A DNA stretch of 64,000 nucleotides, from contig JANBVO010000057.1 of assembly GCA_030052745.1 (NCBI GenBank), positions 1 through 64,000 on the forward strand, in the 5' to 3' direction. Under the pieces are notes generated by a model. The model searched no databases, was not told where the DNA came from, and worked only from the letters and a program-made list of their open reading frames with translations. Shown here piece after piece: positions 1 through 10,821 of the stretch (its first letter is position 1; each line of letters opens with the position of its first letter). The position numbers were made by a program, and so were the translations under genes. The stretch is from Pleurostoma richardsiae (lineage: Eukaryota > Ascomycota > Sordariomycetes > Calosphaeriales > Pleurostomataceae).

Positions 1-92
1 CCCCCACCTCTCTTTGGTTCTGGCGAGTCTGCCATAGAACCGTCTGCACGGCGAGAGACGTGGGCCCAAGCTGTCGCTGACCGCTTTCACAG

Positions 93-140
93 GAGGTTAA
101 ACCGAAGACGACCAAGAAGAAGGCAGCGGACACCAAGTAG
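93..140 (+). CDS. 3'-terminal exon of an unidentified gene (partial)
   Basis: The first 92 bases look like the end of an intron, with a GCTGAC branch-point-like motif and a TTTCACAG acceptor. The following 48 bases read EVKPKTTKKKAADTK and then TAG. A lysine-rich C-terminus like this occurs in many nuclear or nucleolar proteins, so no identity can be assigned. The gene runs in from the left edge on the same strand as HIR1. The reading frame is inferred from the short open stretch only, so the call is tentative. Confidence 0.4.
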   Translation, partial: EVKPKTTKKKAADTK

Positions 141-1222
141 GGCACCGGCCCCCGCTTCGCCTTTTCTTTCTCCGGAGCTGGAGCGTGACGACGAACGCGG
201 TTGCCGGCGCTTGGTTCTGTCTTTGTCTGTCGATGGGTGCAGTTATGCGCGTTTGTTCCTTTTCAGCAGTGTTTCATGTTTGCTCTCTTTCTCTGGCTGG
301 ATGATGTCCGCGATGGGTCCTTTGAGTGTTTTTTTTTGGCCGCTTTTCCGAGCCTTGGAATGGGCGGCGATGGGATGCCGGCATCGAGATGTATGTATGA
401 ATCGGACTGATGTCGGACGATGGTAACAACAATGGGACGGAGTTTTGCTGCACGAGTCTTACATTTGATCTACGGGGTCACTTTGAAAGTTGCTTGCAAT
501 GTTTCCGATTCTCCCAGCACAGCAACTATGGCGAATACTCTCTCTGTTCGTGTCTGGTCTGTTGTCTAGCGGGGAAGGCGACTGAGCGGCGTCCCGTCCC
601 ACTGCTGCTGCTGCTGCTGCCGCTCGGGTATCCCTGATGCCTTATGCTAGCTCAGGTTGCAATCTAGCTTCTCTGCAGTCTGGGTCTCACGCTGAGGACA
701 GTGGGTTTCCAGGCCTTCATAGCACCATGGGGATGGGGAGCAAAAATCCAGATACCCTACCGTAGACGCGTTATGGGGTTTCCCCGCGACCGTGGGTTGT
801 ACCATGGTTCCCGAAGAGAGGGTTTTCGGGTTCATTAGGAGGCTCGAGGAGACCTGTCTGCATCTCTGCGCCGGTCATCCTCGTCCCAGACCGTCCAACT
901 GCTTCAGGGGCTCTTAACCGACAGCTTCAGTGGGCCTGCCAGTAACAGGACCAGTACGTACTTGGACCCAGTCCGCCGGAGAGAGCTTAATCCGGGCCAG
1001 CGAATCGGGCGCCACAGAGCTTAGCGGGAAGCTCCAAGCTGCTAAACGCAGCCAACCGGCCATTAAAGGCGATTTAGCACGTACCATCCACGTATAGCAT
1101 AGCCTCGTCGCGATCCAAGCGCGGCGCATCGCGAAATCGAACCTCGAAAAAGTTTCAGTGACGCTCCGACATGCGAACGAGCAAAGGGCGGCCACTGATC
1201 GCACCCACCACCCAGAGCGAAG
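141..1222. other. Intergenic region upstream of HIR1
   Basis: This should hold the 3' UTR of the left-edge gene and the HIR1 promoter. Small open frames are present on both strands but lack coding character. A CTG-triplet run of about six units lies at 602-619. No RNA gene was recognised. Confidence 0.5.
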
Positions 1223-4200
1223 ATGCATGTAATTAAGCCAGCATGGCTGAGCCATAGCGGTAAGAAAGCACGACCCTGCGCGGCAGACAGACGAGGAGGG
1301 AGATGAGGAGGGCAACAGGGGGAGAGCTCCGAATATGTGCTAATGCGCGATCTTGCGATGCGACAGGCGAGCAGAAGGACTTCGAGGTTTACAGCTGCCA
1401 TGTCTCTCCCGACGGCACGAGGCTGGCCACGGCCGGTGGCGGTACGTTTTCCCTCCCTCGGCGGCTTCCTGCGGATGCAGAGATAGATACCTTAGGTGTG
1501 AAGGTGCTGATGCGCCTCGTTTCCAGATGGCCATGTGCGCGTGTGGTCGACCGAGTCCATCTACAAGTCCGACGACAGAACATACACGAAGCCTCGACAG
1601 CTCTGCCACATGAGCCACCACCTCGGCACGATCCACTCCGTCCGCTTCTCTCCCAACGGTCGCTACCTTGCCTCCGGCGCCGATGACAAGATCATATGTA
1701 TCTATCAGCTCGATAGCAGTCCGCCGTCGCACGCAGCGTCTTTTGGTACGCATCTCTTACTCCCCATCATCTTGCACAAGGCTCCCTCGGCGATGATGGA
1801 AATAGGCAGCTCGGTAGGAAAGACGGCAGATCATAGCTAACGGTGCTGGGCAACCGGCGACAGGAACCAACGAGCCCCCGCCGGTCGAGAACTGGAAGAC
1901 GTACAAGCGCTTGGTTGGCCACGACAACGACGTCCAGGATCTGGCTTGGTCTTACGACAACTCGATACTCGTCTCGGTGGGACTCGACTCTAAGGTAGTC
2001 GTCTGGTCGGGTCACACCTTCGAGAAGCTTAAGACGCTCTCTGCCCACCAGAGCCACGTCAAGGGTATCACCTTCGATCCGGCCAACAAGTTCTTTGCGA
2101 CCGCGAGCGACGACCGGACCATTAAGATCTTCCGCTTCACCTCACCGGCCCCTAATGCGACCCAGCACGACATGGTTAACAACTTTGTCCTGGAGACCAC
2201 CATCAGCGCGCCGTTTAAGAGCTCCCCGCTAACCACCTACTTCCGTCGGTGTTCATGGTCGCCCGACGGCAACCACATCGCCGCCGCTAACGCTGTCAAC
2301 GGTCCCGTCAGTTCCGTCGCTATCATCGAGCGCTCCAGCTGGGATTCGGAGATCAACCTCATCGGGCACGAGGGCCCAACAGAGGTTTGCATGTTCTCGC
2401 CTAGATTGTTTTATACGAAGAAGCCAGTCGAGAACGGTGCGGCCAACGGTCAAGGCTCCGGCGCACTAGTCACCGTCATCGCGTCTGCGGGCCAGGACAA
2501 GACCTTGAGCATATGGAACACAAACACGTCCAGACCGCTGGTCATTCTGCAGGACCTTGCCTCCAAGTCCATATCCGATCTGGCGTGGACACCCGACGGC
2601 CAGACTCTCTTTGCGTCGAGCCTGGACGGCAGCATCGTTACCGTCAAGTTCGACGTGGGCGAACTGGGTTGGGTCGCGACTGCGGAGGAGAACGACAAGG
2701 CCCTTCAGAAATACGGCGCGTCGCGGAAGGGCATGGGCATAGCCGAGGATGTGGATGGACTCCGTCTAGAAGAGCACAGCAAGGCAGGTGAATTGCGGGG
2801 GGCTGAGTCGAGGATGGGAGCCCTCATGGGTGATTTCCAGCCGGCTCCGAAGGAGTCCACGCCCTCGACCAACGGCGTGAAGCCGGCGGCCAAGAGCGGC
2901 GATGTTAATGGCGATGGCGAGAAGAGCAAAGACAAGGAGCAGGAGAAAGAGAAGTCGGCAGAAGAGGAGAACGCTGATAAGACGGCGGAGCGGATCAACT
3001 TGCTGAAGTCGAGAGTAACGATCACCAAGGATGGAAAGAAGAGAGTCGCACCTCTGCTCGTGTCTTCGTCAGGGACCGGACAGTCATCTCTACCACAGAC
3101 TCAGCTCGTTGGCGCAAACGCAACCAAGGCCGCCCAGAATGATGCGCCACAAACCATATTAGACCTTACGAAGCCTTACGAGGGTCTACCCAGAGGTGGG
3201 CTCGCGGCTATGTTGCTCGGCAACAAGCGAAAGGTTATTGGAGACGGCGAAGAAGAAGACGACCACGCGGCCAAGCGGCCGGCTACCGGTCCTACGCCTA
3301 TAGTGGTCAACGGCGTGGAAGGCGTAGAACCAGCAACCTTACAGGCCCCAGCTCACGGCCTAACACCGACACCTGAGTTCCTCCGCCCGGCCGTGCTCGG
3401 CCCGTCAATAGCCATCTCCCAGGTACGGTTAGCAGTGCCCAAGGTCCGCTCGCACATCCTCCGCCCTCTTGAGCGGGGTGTGCTGCAAGGCGAAACCACT
3501 CTCGAAGACGCATCCAAGGTTCCCGAGAACATCATCCTCGAAGCGCGCAATCCCGCGCAGATCAAAGACCCCTCACATATCACGGCCACGAAGCGTGGTG
3601 TCCTCATGTGGCAGGACTTCCTGCCCAAGGCCGTCATCCTCGTCACGGGCAGCAAGCACCTCTGGGCTGCCGCTTGCGAGGACGGGAGCCTGTATGTGTG
3701 GACGCCTGCTGGTCGCCGACTTCTCAACGCCGTCGTGCTCGAGTCGCAGCCCGTCATCCTCGAGTGTCGCGACCACTGGCTGCTTTGCGTCACGGCTGTG
3801 GGCCTTGCGCATGTGTTCAACGTCAAGACGCTGTCGAGCCCACACCCGCCCGTGTCGCTGGGCCCGATCCTCGAGTTGGCCGTGCACTCGTTGCACGCAC
3901 ACTCGGCGACGCCCGGCCCGGGAGTGACGTCGGCGCACCTCAACTCGACGGGCCACATCGTCGTCACGCTGAGCAACGGCGACGGCTACTACTACGCCCG
4001 CGAGATGTACACGTGGCAGCGGCTATCAGAGGCGTGGTGGGCAGTCGGCAGCCAGTACTGGAACAGCAACGACTCCTCCGTCAGCGCGCTGCAGACCACG
4101 GCCGTGGGGCCCGTGACCGCCGCGGCGGCGCCCGACAAGAAGGACGAGGGCGGCGCGAACGTGTCGGCGGGCATCATCCCCTTCCTGGAGCGGCACACGA

Positions 4201-4783
4201 CCAACGAGTTCCTGCTCAAGGGGCGGGCGTACACGCTGCAGCGGCTGGTCAAGGCGCTGCTGGCGCGCGACGGGTTCGAGGACTTCGAGAGCAGCGTCAG
4301 CATCGCGCACCTGGAGAACCGGATCGCGGGCGCGCTGGCGCTGGGGGCGCGCGACGAGTTCCGGCTGTACCTGTTCATGTACGCCAAGCGGCTCGGGGCG
4401 GAGGGCCTGCGCGGCAAGGTGGAGGAGCTGCTCAACACGCTGATGGGGGGCGTGCTGCAGGAGAAGGGCAAGGCGAGACCTGGCGGGGAGGAGGGTGGTG
4501 AGGGGGAGGGGAGGGGATGGTATGGGAAGGGAAGTGAGCTGTGTGGGTGGGATAGGCGGGAACTGTTGAAAGGGGTGGTTATGATCCTCGGTAAGTTTGA
4601 TCCTCCCATCTTGCAGTCGAAGCACGAGGATTTTTTTTGGCTGGAGATCGTTTGGCTAACCGCTGTTGTTCTCTTGTAGGCAAGTTCCGAGACCTGCAGA
4701 GACTGACGGTGCAGTACGCCCGCGTCCTGGACCTTACTGGGGAGGACGACGAGGACGGGGACGCGATGGCGGTCGAGGCCTGA
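1223..4783 (+). CDS. hir1: HIR1/HIRA-family histone chaperone subunit
   Basis: This is the WD40 subunit of the HIR complex, which deposits H3-H4 independently of replication and represses histone genes in the nucleus. Five exons fit: 1223-1259, 1367-1441, 1527-1745, 1864-4590 and 4680-4783, giving 1053 aa. The tiny first exon encodes MHVIKPAWLSHS, the family's characteristic start, which is why this upstream ATG was chosen. WD40 repeats follow (CHVSPDGTRLATAGG, then DGHVRVWS; later GHDNDVQDLAWSYD, GLDSKVVVW and SDDRTIKIF). A charged, lysine- and glutamate-rich linker comes next. After it is the HIR B-box-like part (TKDGKKRVAPLLVS) and then the C-terminal Hira domain (from about QVRLAVPKVRSHI, with GSKHLWAAACEDGSLYVW). 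All splice phases agree and the frame is intact. Length and order match fungal Hir1. The gene is conserved housekeeping and anchors the left side of the window. Confidence 0.95.
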
Positions 4784-5564
4784 TGGCTCTGATCATGTCT
4801 ACTAGGACGGGTGGCTGTTTGCGTTCTGGCTCTCTGGGTGGTACTGGAAGTGACTTAATGGCGTTACGGAACTCGGGACGGTGGCTGGGAGCAAGACGCC
4901 ATAGTACAAACCAAGGGACAAGATGACATCTTGTGTTCATTGGGAACTGGGAGTAATGACTTTGTACCGTTGTTACTATAGCTAGGTTTGCGTCTGCTTT
5001 ATGCTGTAGAGGAGGCATCCATTCACGTGGCTGCTGCCGCCAGGCTGCTCTGTATCTTATATTGTATCAGTTGACGGAATGCAATGTCGATGGGCAGATT
5101 GGCTTCTCCGTGCGCAACATCTAGGTCAGTCCTTTATGATCAAGGGTGACCGGTCCCAGCTGCCAATCACGTCACGAATAGTTGCGGATCTGACTCCTCA
5201 AGTCTTGTGAACACATGCGACGTGAGACCGGCGTCGTTCCAAAATAATATGGCCGCATTAAAGCCTTCCACTGACTCCAAATAATCCTCAACGTGAGCTC
5301 AAAGCGGAGGAGGGCCAGCTCACCGTTATTCTCGTTCTACTCTAATAGGTACGTTTGTCGTAAGACAGTTCTTTTGGTAGTGTCCTCCGCATAGTTCACC
5401 ACGAAGCTACTAGGGATATGCACGTTGTATAGATGGCTGTTACCTAGATTATCAATAACTCACAACCCATTGCTAAGTGGGCTAAGACCCAATCTCTAAG
5501 ATAAATAAAAGGAGGGTGAGAAAGTGAAGAAAGTAATATCGAGACATCAGAGTGGAAGTTCAAT
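4784..5564. other. Intergenic region between convergent hir1 and zinc-finger gene A
   Basis: Holds the 3' ends of two convergent genes. No coding frame, RNA gene or repeat was recognised. Confidence 0.5.
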
Positions 5565-6845
5565 CTATGGTGCGGCCCAGTCGCGAGCTTCCCAAAAGAT
5601 AGACATGTTTGGGCCTGGTGGAAGGTCAAAGGAGTCGATGGAGAAGTCATATGCAGGATACTCCCAATCCGAACCACTCATTGTCGAGGCCGTTATGTCA
5701 CCCATTACCTCTATGCTGGGCGGCTGTAAGCAAGATGCTATTGTAGAGTGGAAATCGTACAAGCCCCAATCAACGCAGTTGGGATCACTTGCTAACGGGG
5801 AAAGAGGGGGCGTAGCCAGGTAGGATGGTGTCGGTGCGTCGCGGATGGGACTGGATTCTGAGATGCTATCGGCACGGCTGTCTGAGCTTTCGGCAGAGCT
5901 TGGCCTGGAGGTCGTCCGCTCAAAGCGTGACTGGACCTCCTGCAGCAGTTCCATCAGCAGCACCCCGAGATCTATATTATTGACCGTCGATATGCCTCTC
6001 CTCGTGAGAAATGTCGGAAGGATCTGAGAGCTTTCCTCCTCCGCAAAGTTCTTCATAATTTCGAAACTCTCAGCCACCACAGTACCAAGGTATGGGCTCT
6101 GCGGCCTAGGTGTGTTGGGGAACACAATATCCCAAACCATGTACCACTGAGCCTCGGTCGACAGCCCTCGATCAGATCGCTTTCTCAGGAGCTCTGAAAC
6201 CTCCTGAGAAATCCCTTCGGAGTTGCTAGTAGTCGAGCGTGCCCGAGAGATGCAGCTCTGAGATTCGATGTGTTCAATACGTCGGGAGGTTGAGGAAAAG
6301 CTTTCGTAACATGTCGGGCAGTAGAAGGTCGCCTGGACGTGCCGACGATGGATGTGTTGCTTGACATCTCGAGCCCGTTTCAATTTGAGGTTCATGCAGT
6401 CCATGTAGCGGATCGGAAACCTCCTAAAGAAGGGACATGCAAATATCGGGGTGCTTTGCTTGGCTGTGTCTTCTTCGTCGAGTGGCCTACCAACATGCAG
6501 GTTGTTGGGCTCCCGGTCCTCCCCGTGAGTATAGACATCGCGGCTGTTATCTAACTTGGCTGTCTTCTGCGGAGCTGTTATTTTGTACGCCTGCTCAACT
6601 GCGCGCTTCGAGTCAGGCGGCAACCCCGGACGGCCTCTTTGGCGCAATAAATAAGGTGAACAAGCTGTCAAGTCTTTAATGTCGTCATCCAGTGATGCCC
6701 TTAGTAAAGCCGCTGTTGTCTCTGAGGATAAACCACTGGATAGCTTTTGTATGTTGGCGGGTCGGAGAACTTTGGTAGGCCGTATAGGGCCATTACGTCT
6801 AGTCCCCTTTTGCATGGGATAGCACTGGCATAATGCCATGGACAT
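5565..6845 (-). CDS. Fungal atypical C2H2 zinc-finger protein A (module: finger block + W-x3-W motif)
   Basis: A 426-aa open frame. Residues 135-200 form a finger block in this order: FACPFFRRFP..Y..C near 136-150, DVKQHIHRRH at 160-169, YCPTCY at 175-180, and an EHI...SQSC end at 191-198. About 35 residues later comes WYMVWDIVFP at 234-243, followed by PYLGT. The same ordered elements occur in the proteins at 8709-10436 and 10822-13215. The flanks are low-complexity and Ser/Pro rich, with no other domain seen. This is a known but functionally uncharacterised type of fungal protein. Zinc binding and a nuclear, regulatory or recognition role are inferences. No intron is needed, although an upstream exon cannot be excluded because the N-terminus has no landmark. 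Confidence 0.75.
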   Translation of the reverse strand: MSMALCQCYPMQKGTRRNGPIRPTKVLRPANIQKLSSGLSSETTAALLRASLDDDIKDLTACSPYLLRQRGRPGLPPDSKRAVEQAYKITAPQKTAKLDNSRDVYTHGEDREPNNLHVGRPLDEEDTAKQSTPIFACPFFRRFPIRYMDCMNLKLKRARDVKQHIHRRHVQATFYCPTCYESFSSTSRRIEHIESQSCISRARSTTSNSEGISQEVSELLRKRSDRGLSTEAQWYMVWDIVFPNTPRPQSPYLGTVVAESFEIMKNFAEEESSQILPTFLTRRGISTVNNIDLGVLLMELLQEVQSRFERTTSRPSSAESSDSRADSISESSPIRDAPTPSYLATPPLSPLASDPNCVDWGLYDFHSTIASCLQPPSIEVMGDITASTMSGSDWEYPAYDFSIDSFDLPPGPNMSIFWEARDWAAP

Positions 6846-8708
6846 AGAGTGAAAACGTCAGAAATTTGAAGAAACCTCGTCGTATTATCTGGTTGTGGGC
6901 ATCAGGTTTAAGTCATTGCATGAAGTTGGCCCGGCGAGCGACGAGGTAGTTCAGTCGATATCGTCAAAACTGGCCGTAAGGATACCACGAGAAAGAGTAG
7001 TATCCTGCTTCACGTATAAAAGGAAAACTCTACCGAGGAGCGATGTTGACAGGGGACATTAAATACTGTTCGAGGGTATAGATAGTGCAACTCACAGCTT
7101 ACAGTAGAATGGACCAGCCTCGTAGGCCTCATGCATTAGCTTTGAACAAAATGAGAAGTAAGCGCCCTAGAATGGCATGCACAGTTGAACAAATGTGCTG
7201 GATTGCAGAATTGGCCGCCAACCCGTTCAGGGAGGGGACGTAGCTGTATTTGTCTTCCACTCACCCCCCCTCCTTGGAGTTTGGTCGCCGACATTACATA
7301 GAGGTACAGAACGTTATTGAGCGGTCTGCCACCTCTTCACCAATCGCAAGGACGCACGAAGCAAGGATCAGGGCCAATTCTTCTCCGCCCTCTCTAGGCT
7401 ACCTCCTGTGCCTTGCTGCCGTGTGTCGGGCTGACACTGTGACTACGGTTCCGGGATTCTGCCCCGGACAATTAGCCCTTTGGTGAGAATGGAATGGGAA
7501 AATATCAAACAAGTAAACTATGAGAAGAACGGAGCTTGACAGACGGCAGCAGAGATACCTGAGGATTTGATTCCCTTGCAATGGCCGAATTTGATGAGTG
7601 CTTGTAAGCTGTTACGGTCGGCACCCCGTCGTAAAGTTACCAAGTGATAGTATCTTGATTTACACTCCAACCCAGTCTAGAGTTATCTTCTCCCAAAGGC
7701 ACCAGTGGTTCTCTTGACTAATATCTCCGCTTGCAACGCCATCTCGCGGGGTTCTTATTCTTCATCAATTCAAGGTACGCAGGTAATGGGGTAACGGCGC
7801 AAGACCCTGACTCGGCCTCTCACCACTTAACGCTGACGAGATTAAGAGAACAGGATCTCAGGTTCTAATTCCGTGGTTAGTCCGGCTGACGAATGAATTA
7901 TAAGGGCTACCAGAGTGCGTGGGAAGGGTGTCTAGAACCGCCATGTAAGTGAGGCGCCCAAGGCAGACCAGTCGATGTCCAATGGCATCCTCTTCCGGCG
8001 CCTTTAACTCTGCAAGATGCAGAATCTAGAGCGACGGTCTGGTGTGAAGGCAATGTTAATCCACTGCGCTTCTGGACGAGGCAACGCATTCTCCCACCGG
8101 CGTAACTCTTCCATTGCGGAACAGTGGTCGAAGCAAGTGGTAAAACAAATGTAGGCGACGGGCCTACCACAGTATTAAAACCAAGTCCTCTTCGAGCTGC
8201 AGTTCTTGTTCACTGGGAAGTGAGTTATACTTCTTTTTTTGTCCGACTTATGCTGATTCTGTGCGAATCTCCTTGCCCGCTCTGCATTACAATACTTTGC
8301 AACCCTCAGCCATCGCTATGTCCACTATTCAGAACGGCCTCCCGCCCCTGCTAAGATACAGGGAACACCCCGCTAGAGCCACTAAGGACCGAACATTTGC
8401 GCGCCCGCTGGCAAGGAAGCAAAAGTGGGGCCGTCCACCGGCATTGAAACAGTGTCGAGTGTCCACTTTTCCGGTAACCGAGCCCGACAAGCCACGGACT
8501 GAAGGGGCAGAGCCCGCGTGTGAGATTTTCGGTTTCATCTGGAGTCTGCTTTTTGTCGCGATCATAAAGAGATACGGGCCCGAGCGCAGAGGGAACGGTG
8601 AGCATCCGCACTGCAACCAGCCCGTTGGCAGTGGCGCCAAATTCTCAAGTCAAGTGAAGGGCATGTAATTTACCCTCTGCTAACTCTCACTCGCTAGGAG
8701 ATAAAAGA
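6846..8708. other. Intergenic region between divergent zinc-finger genes A and B
   Basis: About 1.9 kb shared upstream region of two divergent paralogous-module genes. Only short, unconvincing open frames occur. It should contain both promoters. No repeat or RNA gene was recognised. Confidence 0.5.
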
Positions 8709-10436
8709 GTGCAGCATGCGCCTACCTGTTCCCCCGTGCCGCGTGCGCTTCGCCACACGGGATCCAATGCTGGAGAGGCCGGCCCGAAAAATACAAAAGA
8801 GTTGTTTAGGACGCGGGGGCCTGCTGCAGACCGTCGCGGCGTAAAGTTAGCGGGAGTCGTGACGATGCCGCGAGAGCATGATCCGCCCCGGCTGGCCGGC
8901 GTCTTCACCTACGTTCGATTCGTGCTACCTTGGGCAGGGAAGCACGTTGCTGTCTGGGCCAGTGTTATTGGCGTCTGCTCCTGGACTCGTTATTCTCCAG
9001 AACCGTCCGCCTCTTGCCTGACCGGTGTCGTTCACCAGAATGCTGGGGGCTCCAAGGAAAAGGGGAAGGGAAAGCCGACGAATAAGAGGAAGCGAACGCA
9101 TGATGACAGCCATAAAGATAGCGACGGCAACGATGGTGACGACAGCCGCCGACCTGGCAACTGGTACCGCCATATCAACGAGGGAGAGAGACATCGCGCC
9201 TGCCGGTTTGCTTGTCCCTTCTACAAGCTGGACCCTCAGAGATACCGGTGCTGCGGCGGGAAGAAGTACTTCAGGACTTTCAGCCAGATCAAGCAGCACA
9301 TCTCTCGATGCCACGTCCTCTTCCCTGAGAATGATCACCGTCGAAATTTCCATTACTGCTCCGATTGCTGGGATGAATGGAAATTGAATGACGAAGATCT
9401 GTGTAATGCTCACATCCGGGAGGGCACATGCCAGAAAATACCGGGACCAGAGCGCCTGTCGGTGGATGAATATAACCGCCTCGATGACATACGTGGTATG
9501 GTCGAGGAGAATAAATGGTACGAGATGTGGGGGATTGCCTTCTACGGACATGAACCGCCTCGGACGCCCTACCTGGAGACAGCCATCGCTGAGGCCGTGG
9601 AGCTAGTCGCTCCCCACTACGAGCTCGAACTAATTCAGCGCCTCTCCTCTCAGCTTCCTCAGGGTATCTGGCGTGATGGTTTCACGCCACAGTCGTTCGC
9701 AAGGGAGTCTGCGGACAGCATTCGTGCACGTTTGTCCACTGCCCCCTCGCGGTACAGGTGCTCTCCTATCCGTGGCGCCGACACCACCGAAGCTACTGAC
9801 CTACAGCCAAGGCCCCGCCTACCGTTGGATTGGAATATAGGCGGCCAGGCCATTTCCTCCACTGGCGAAACCCCTGGCTACCTGGGCTCGGCTCCGGTGC
9901 TTGGTGATCACCAGATGCGAAGTGGCTTTCAATATCAAAATGACAATCCGCTTCTCGTATTCAATTCTGTTGCGAGCTACAACCCACTACATCCGGCCGG
10001 CTCCTCCCCCCAGCAGGGTCCTGGCTTTGTCATGAATCCTGGCCCTAGTATAGACGCATATTCTGGACTATTCCCAGCCATGTCTGGGACAGAGTACCCT
10101 GTGGATTGGCTAGCCGACCGTGGAAACATGTTTGAGCTCTCAGACCTGGACACGTCGCAACATGAGTTCGAAGCATCTGAGTTATACGTCGGCCCGGGGT
10201 CGCCGAGCGATATATTCCTGTCGTGGGTTGATAGACCTGGACCTACCATGGAACGGGGCTATGACGAGCCCCATTTTGGCTTGGAGAACGGCGGTGGACA
10301 CGCTACAGGGATCTCTGAATCGTCTCCGGTCACTGATTCCCCCTCGATGCTAATCCTCCGAGGTGGGAACAGCTTACACACCGAAGTTCCTCCAGACACT
10401 TCTGATGATGCCCCGACCTCCACCTCGACCCTTTGA
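8709..10436 (+). CDS. Fungal atypical C2H2 zinc-finger protein B
   Basis: A 575-aa open frame carrying the same module as genes A and C. A basic, NLS-like stretch (KGKGKPTNKRKR, near 117-129) precedes FACPFYKLDPQRY at 167-179 with CC at 181-182. Then come QHISRCH at 196-202, YCSDCW at 216-221 and an AHI...GTC end at 234-241. The downstream W motif reads WYEMWGIAF at 270-278, followed by PYLE. The first 110 residues look non-conserved and may be partly UTR or intron. An alternative start is Met53 at 8865. The long C-terminal half is acidic, Pro/Ser/Gly rich and probably disordered. The gene is divergent from A and convergent with the HET-fused gene C. DNA binding is inferred and function is unknown. 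Confidence 0.72.
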   Translation: MQHAPTCSPVPRALRHTGSNAGEAGPKNTKELFRTRGPAADRRGVKLAGVVTMPREHDPPRLAGVFTYVRFVLPWAGKHVAVWASVIGVCSWTRYSPEPSASCLTGVVHQNAGGSKEKGKGKPTNKRKRTHDDSHKDSDGNDGDDSRRPGNWYRHINEGERHRACRFACPFYKLDPQRYRCCGGKKYFRTFSQIKQHISRCHVLFPENDHRRNFHYCSDCWDEWKLNDEDLCNAHIREGTCQKIPGPERLSVDEYNRLDDIRGMVEENKWYEMWGIAFYGHEPPRTPYLETAIAEAVELVAPHYELELIQRLSSQLPQGIWRDGFTPQSFARESADSIRARLSTAPSRYRCSPIRGADTTEATDLQPRPRLPLDWNIGGQAISSTGETPGYLGSAPVLGDHQMRSGFQYQNDNPLLVFNSVASYNPLHPAGSSPQQGPGFVMNPGPSIDAYSGLFPAMSGTEYPVDWLADRGNMFELSDLDTSQHEFEASELYVGPGSPSDIFLSWVDRPGPTMERGYDEPHFGLENGGGHATGISESSPVTDSPSMLILRGGNSLHTEVPPDTSDDAPTSTSTL

Positions 10437-10821
10437 ACTTCACCAGAACCGTCTTGATAGAATTATTTGATGTTGTTCACGGTGGATAGGCTGCTCGGTG
10501 GACTCTTTGGACACGTCGAGCCGTACTCCGTAGACTCGGGGATTAGGCGCGGGATATGCTCATGGGCTGGAATTTCTTCCTTCTTAGTAATTATAGAGAT
10601 CCTAATGCTGAAAATTCCGTGGAATACGTATATTTAATCAATGGTCTTGATGCTGTGTTATGAGGCAAACAAGGCGTGCGGACCCCAGCATTCTAACAAC
10701 ATTCTCTTAGCTTTCAGGGCCTACCTAGGCCTAAGTCGTCTCGCACCTACTGTCACCTAATTAAAGGCAACAAAGTAAAGCTTAATTCGATTCTCGGCCT
10801 GCAATACTGCCCTTGTGTCCT
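10437..10821. other. Intergenic region between convergent zinc-finger gene B and HET gene C
   Basis: A short AT-rich spacer holding the 3' ends of both genes. Nothing else was recognised. Confidence 0.5.
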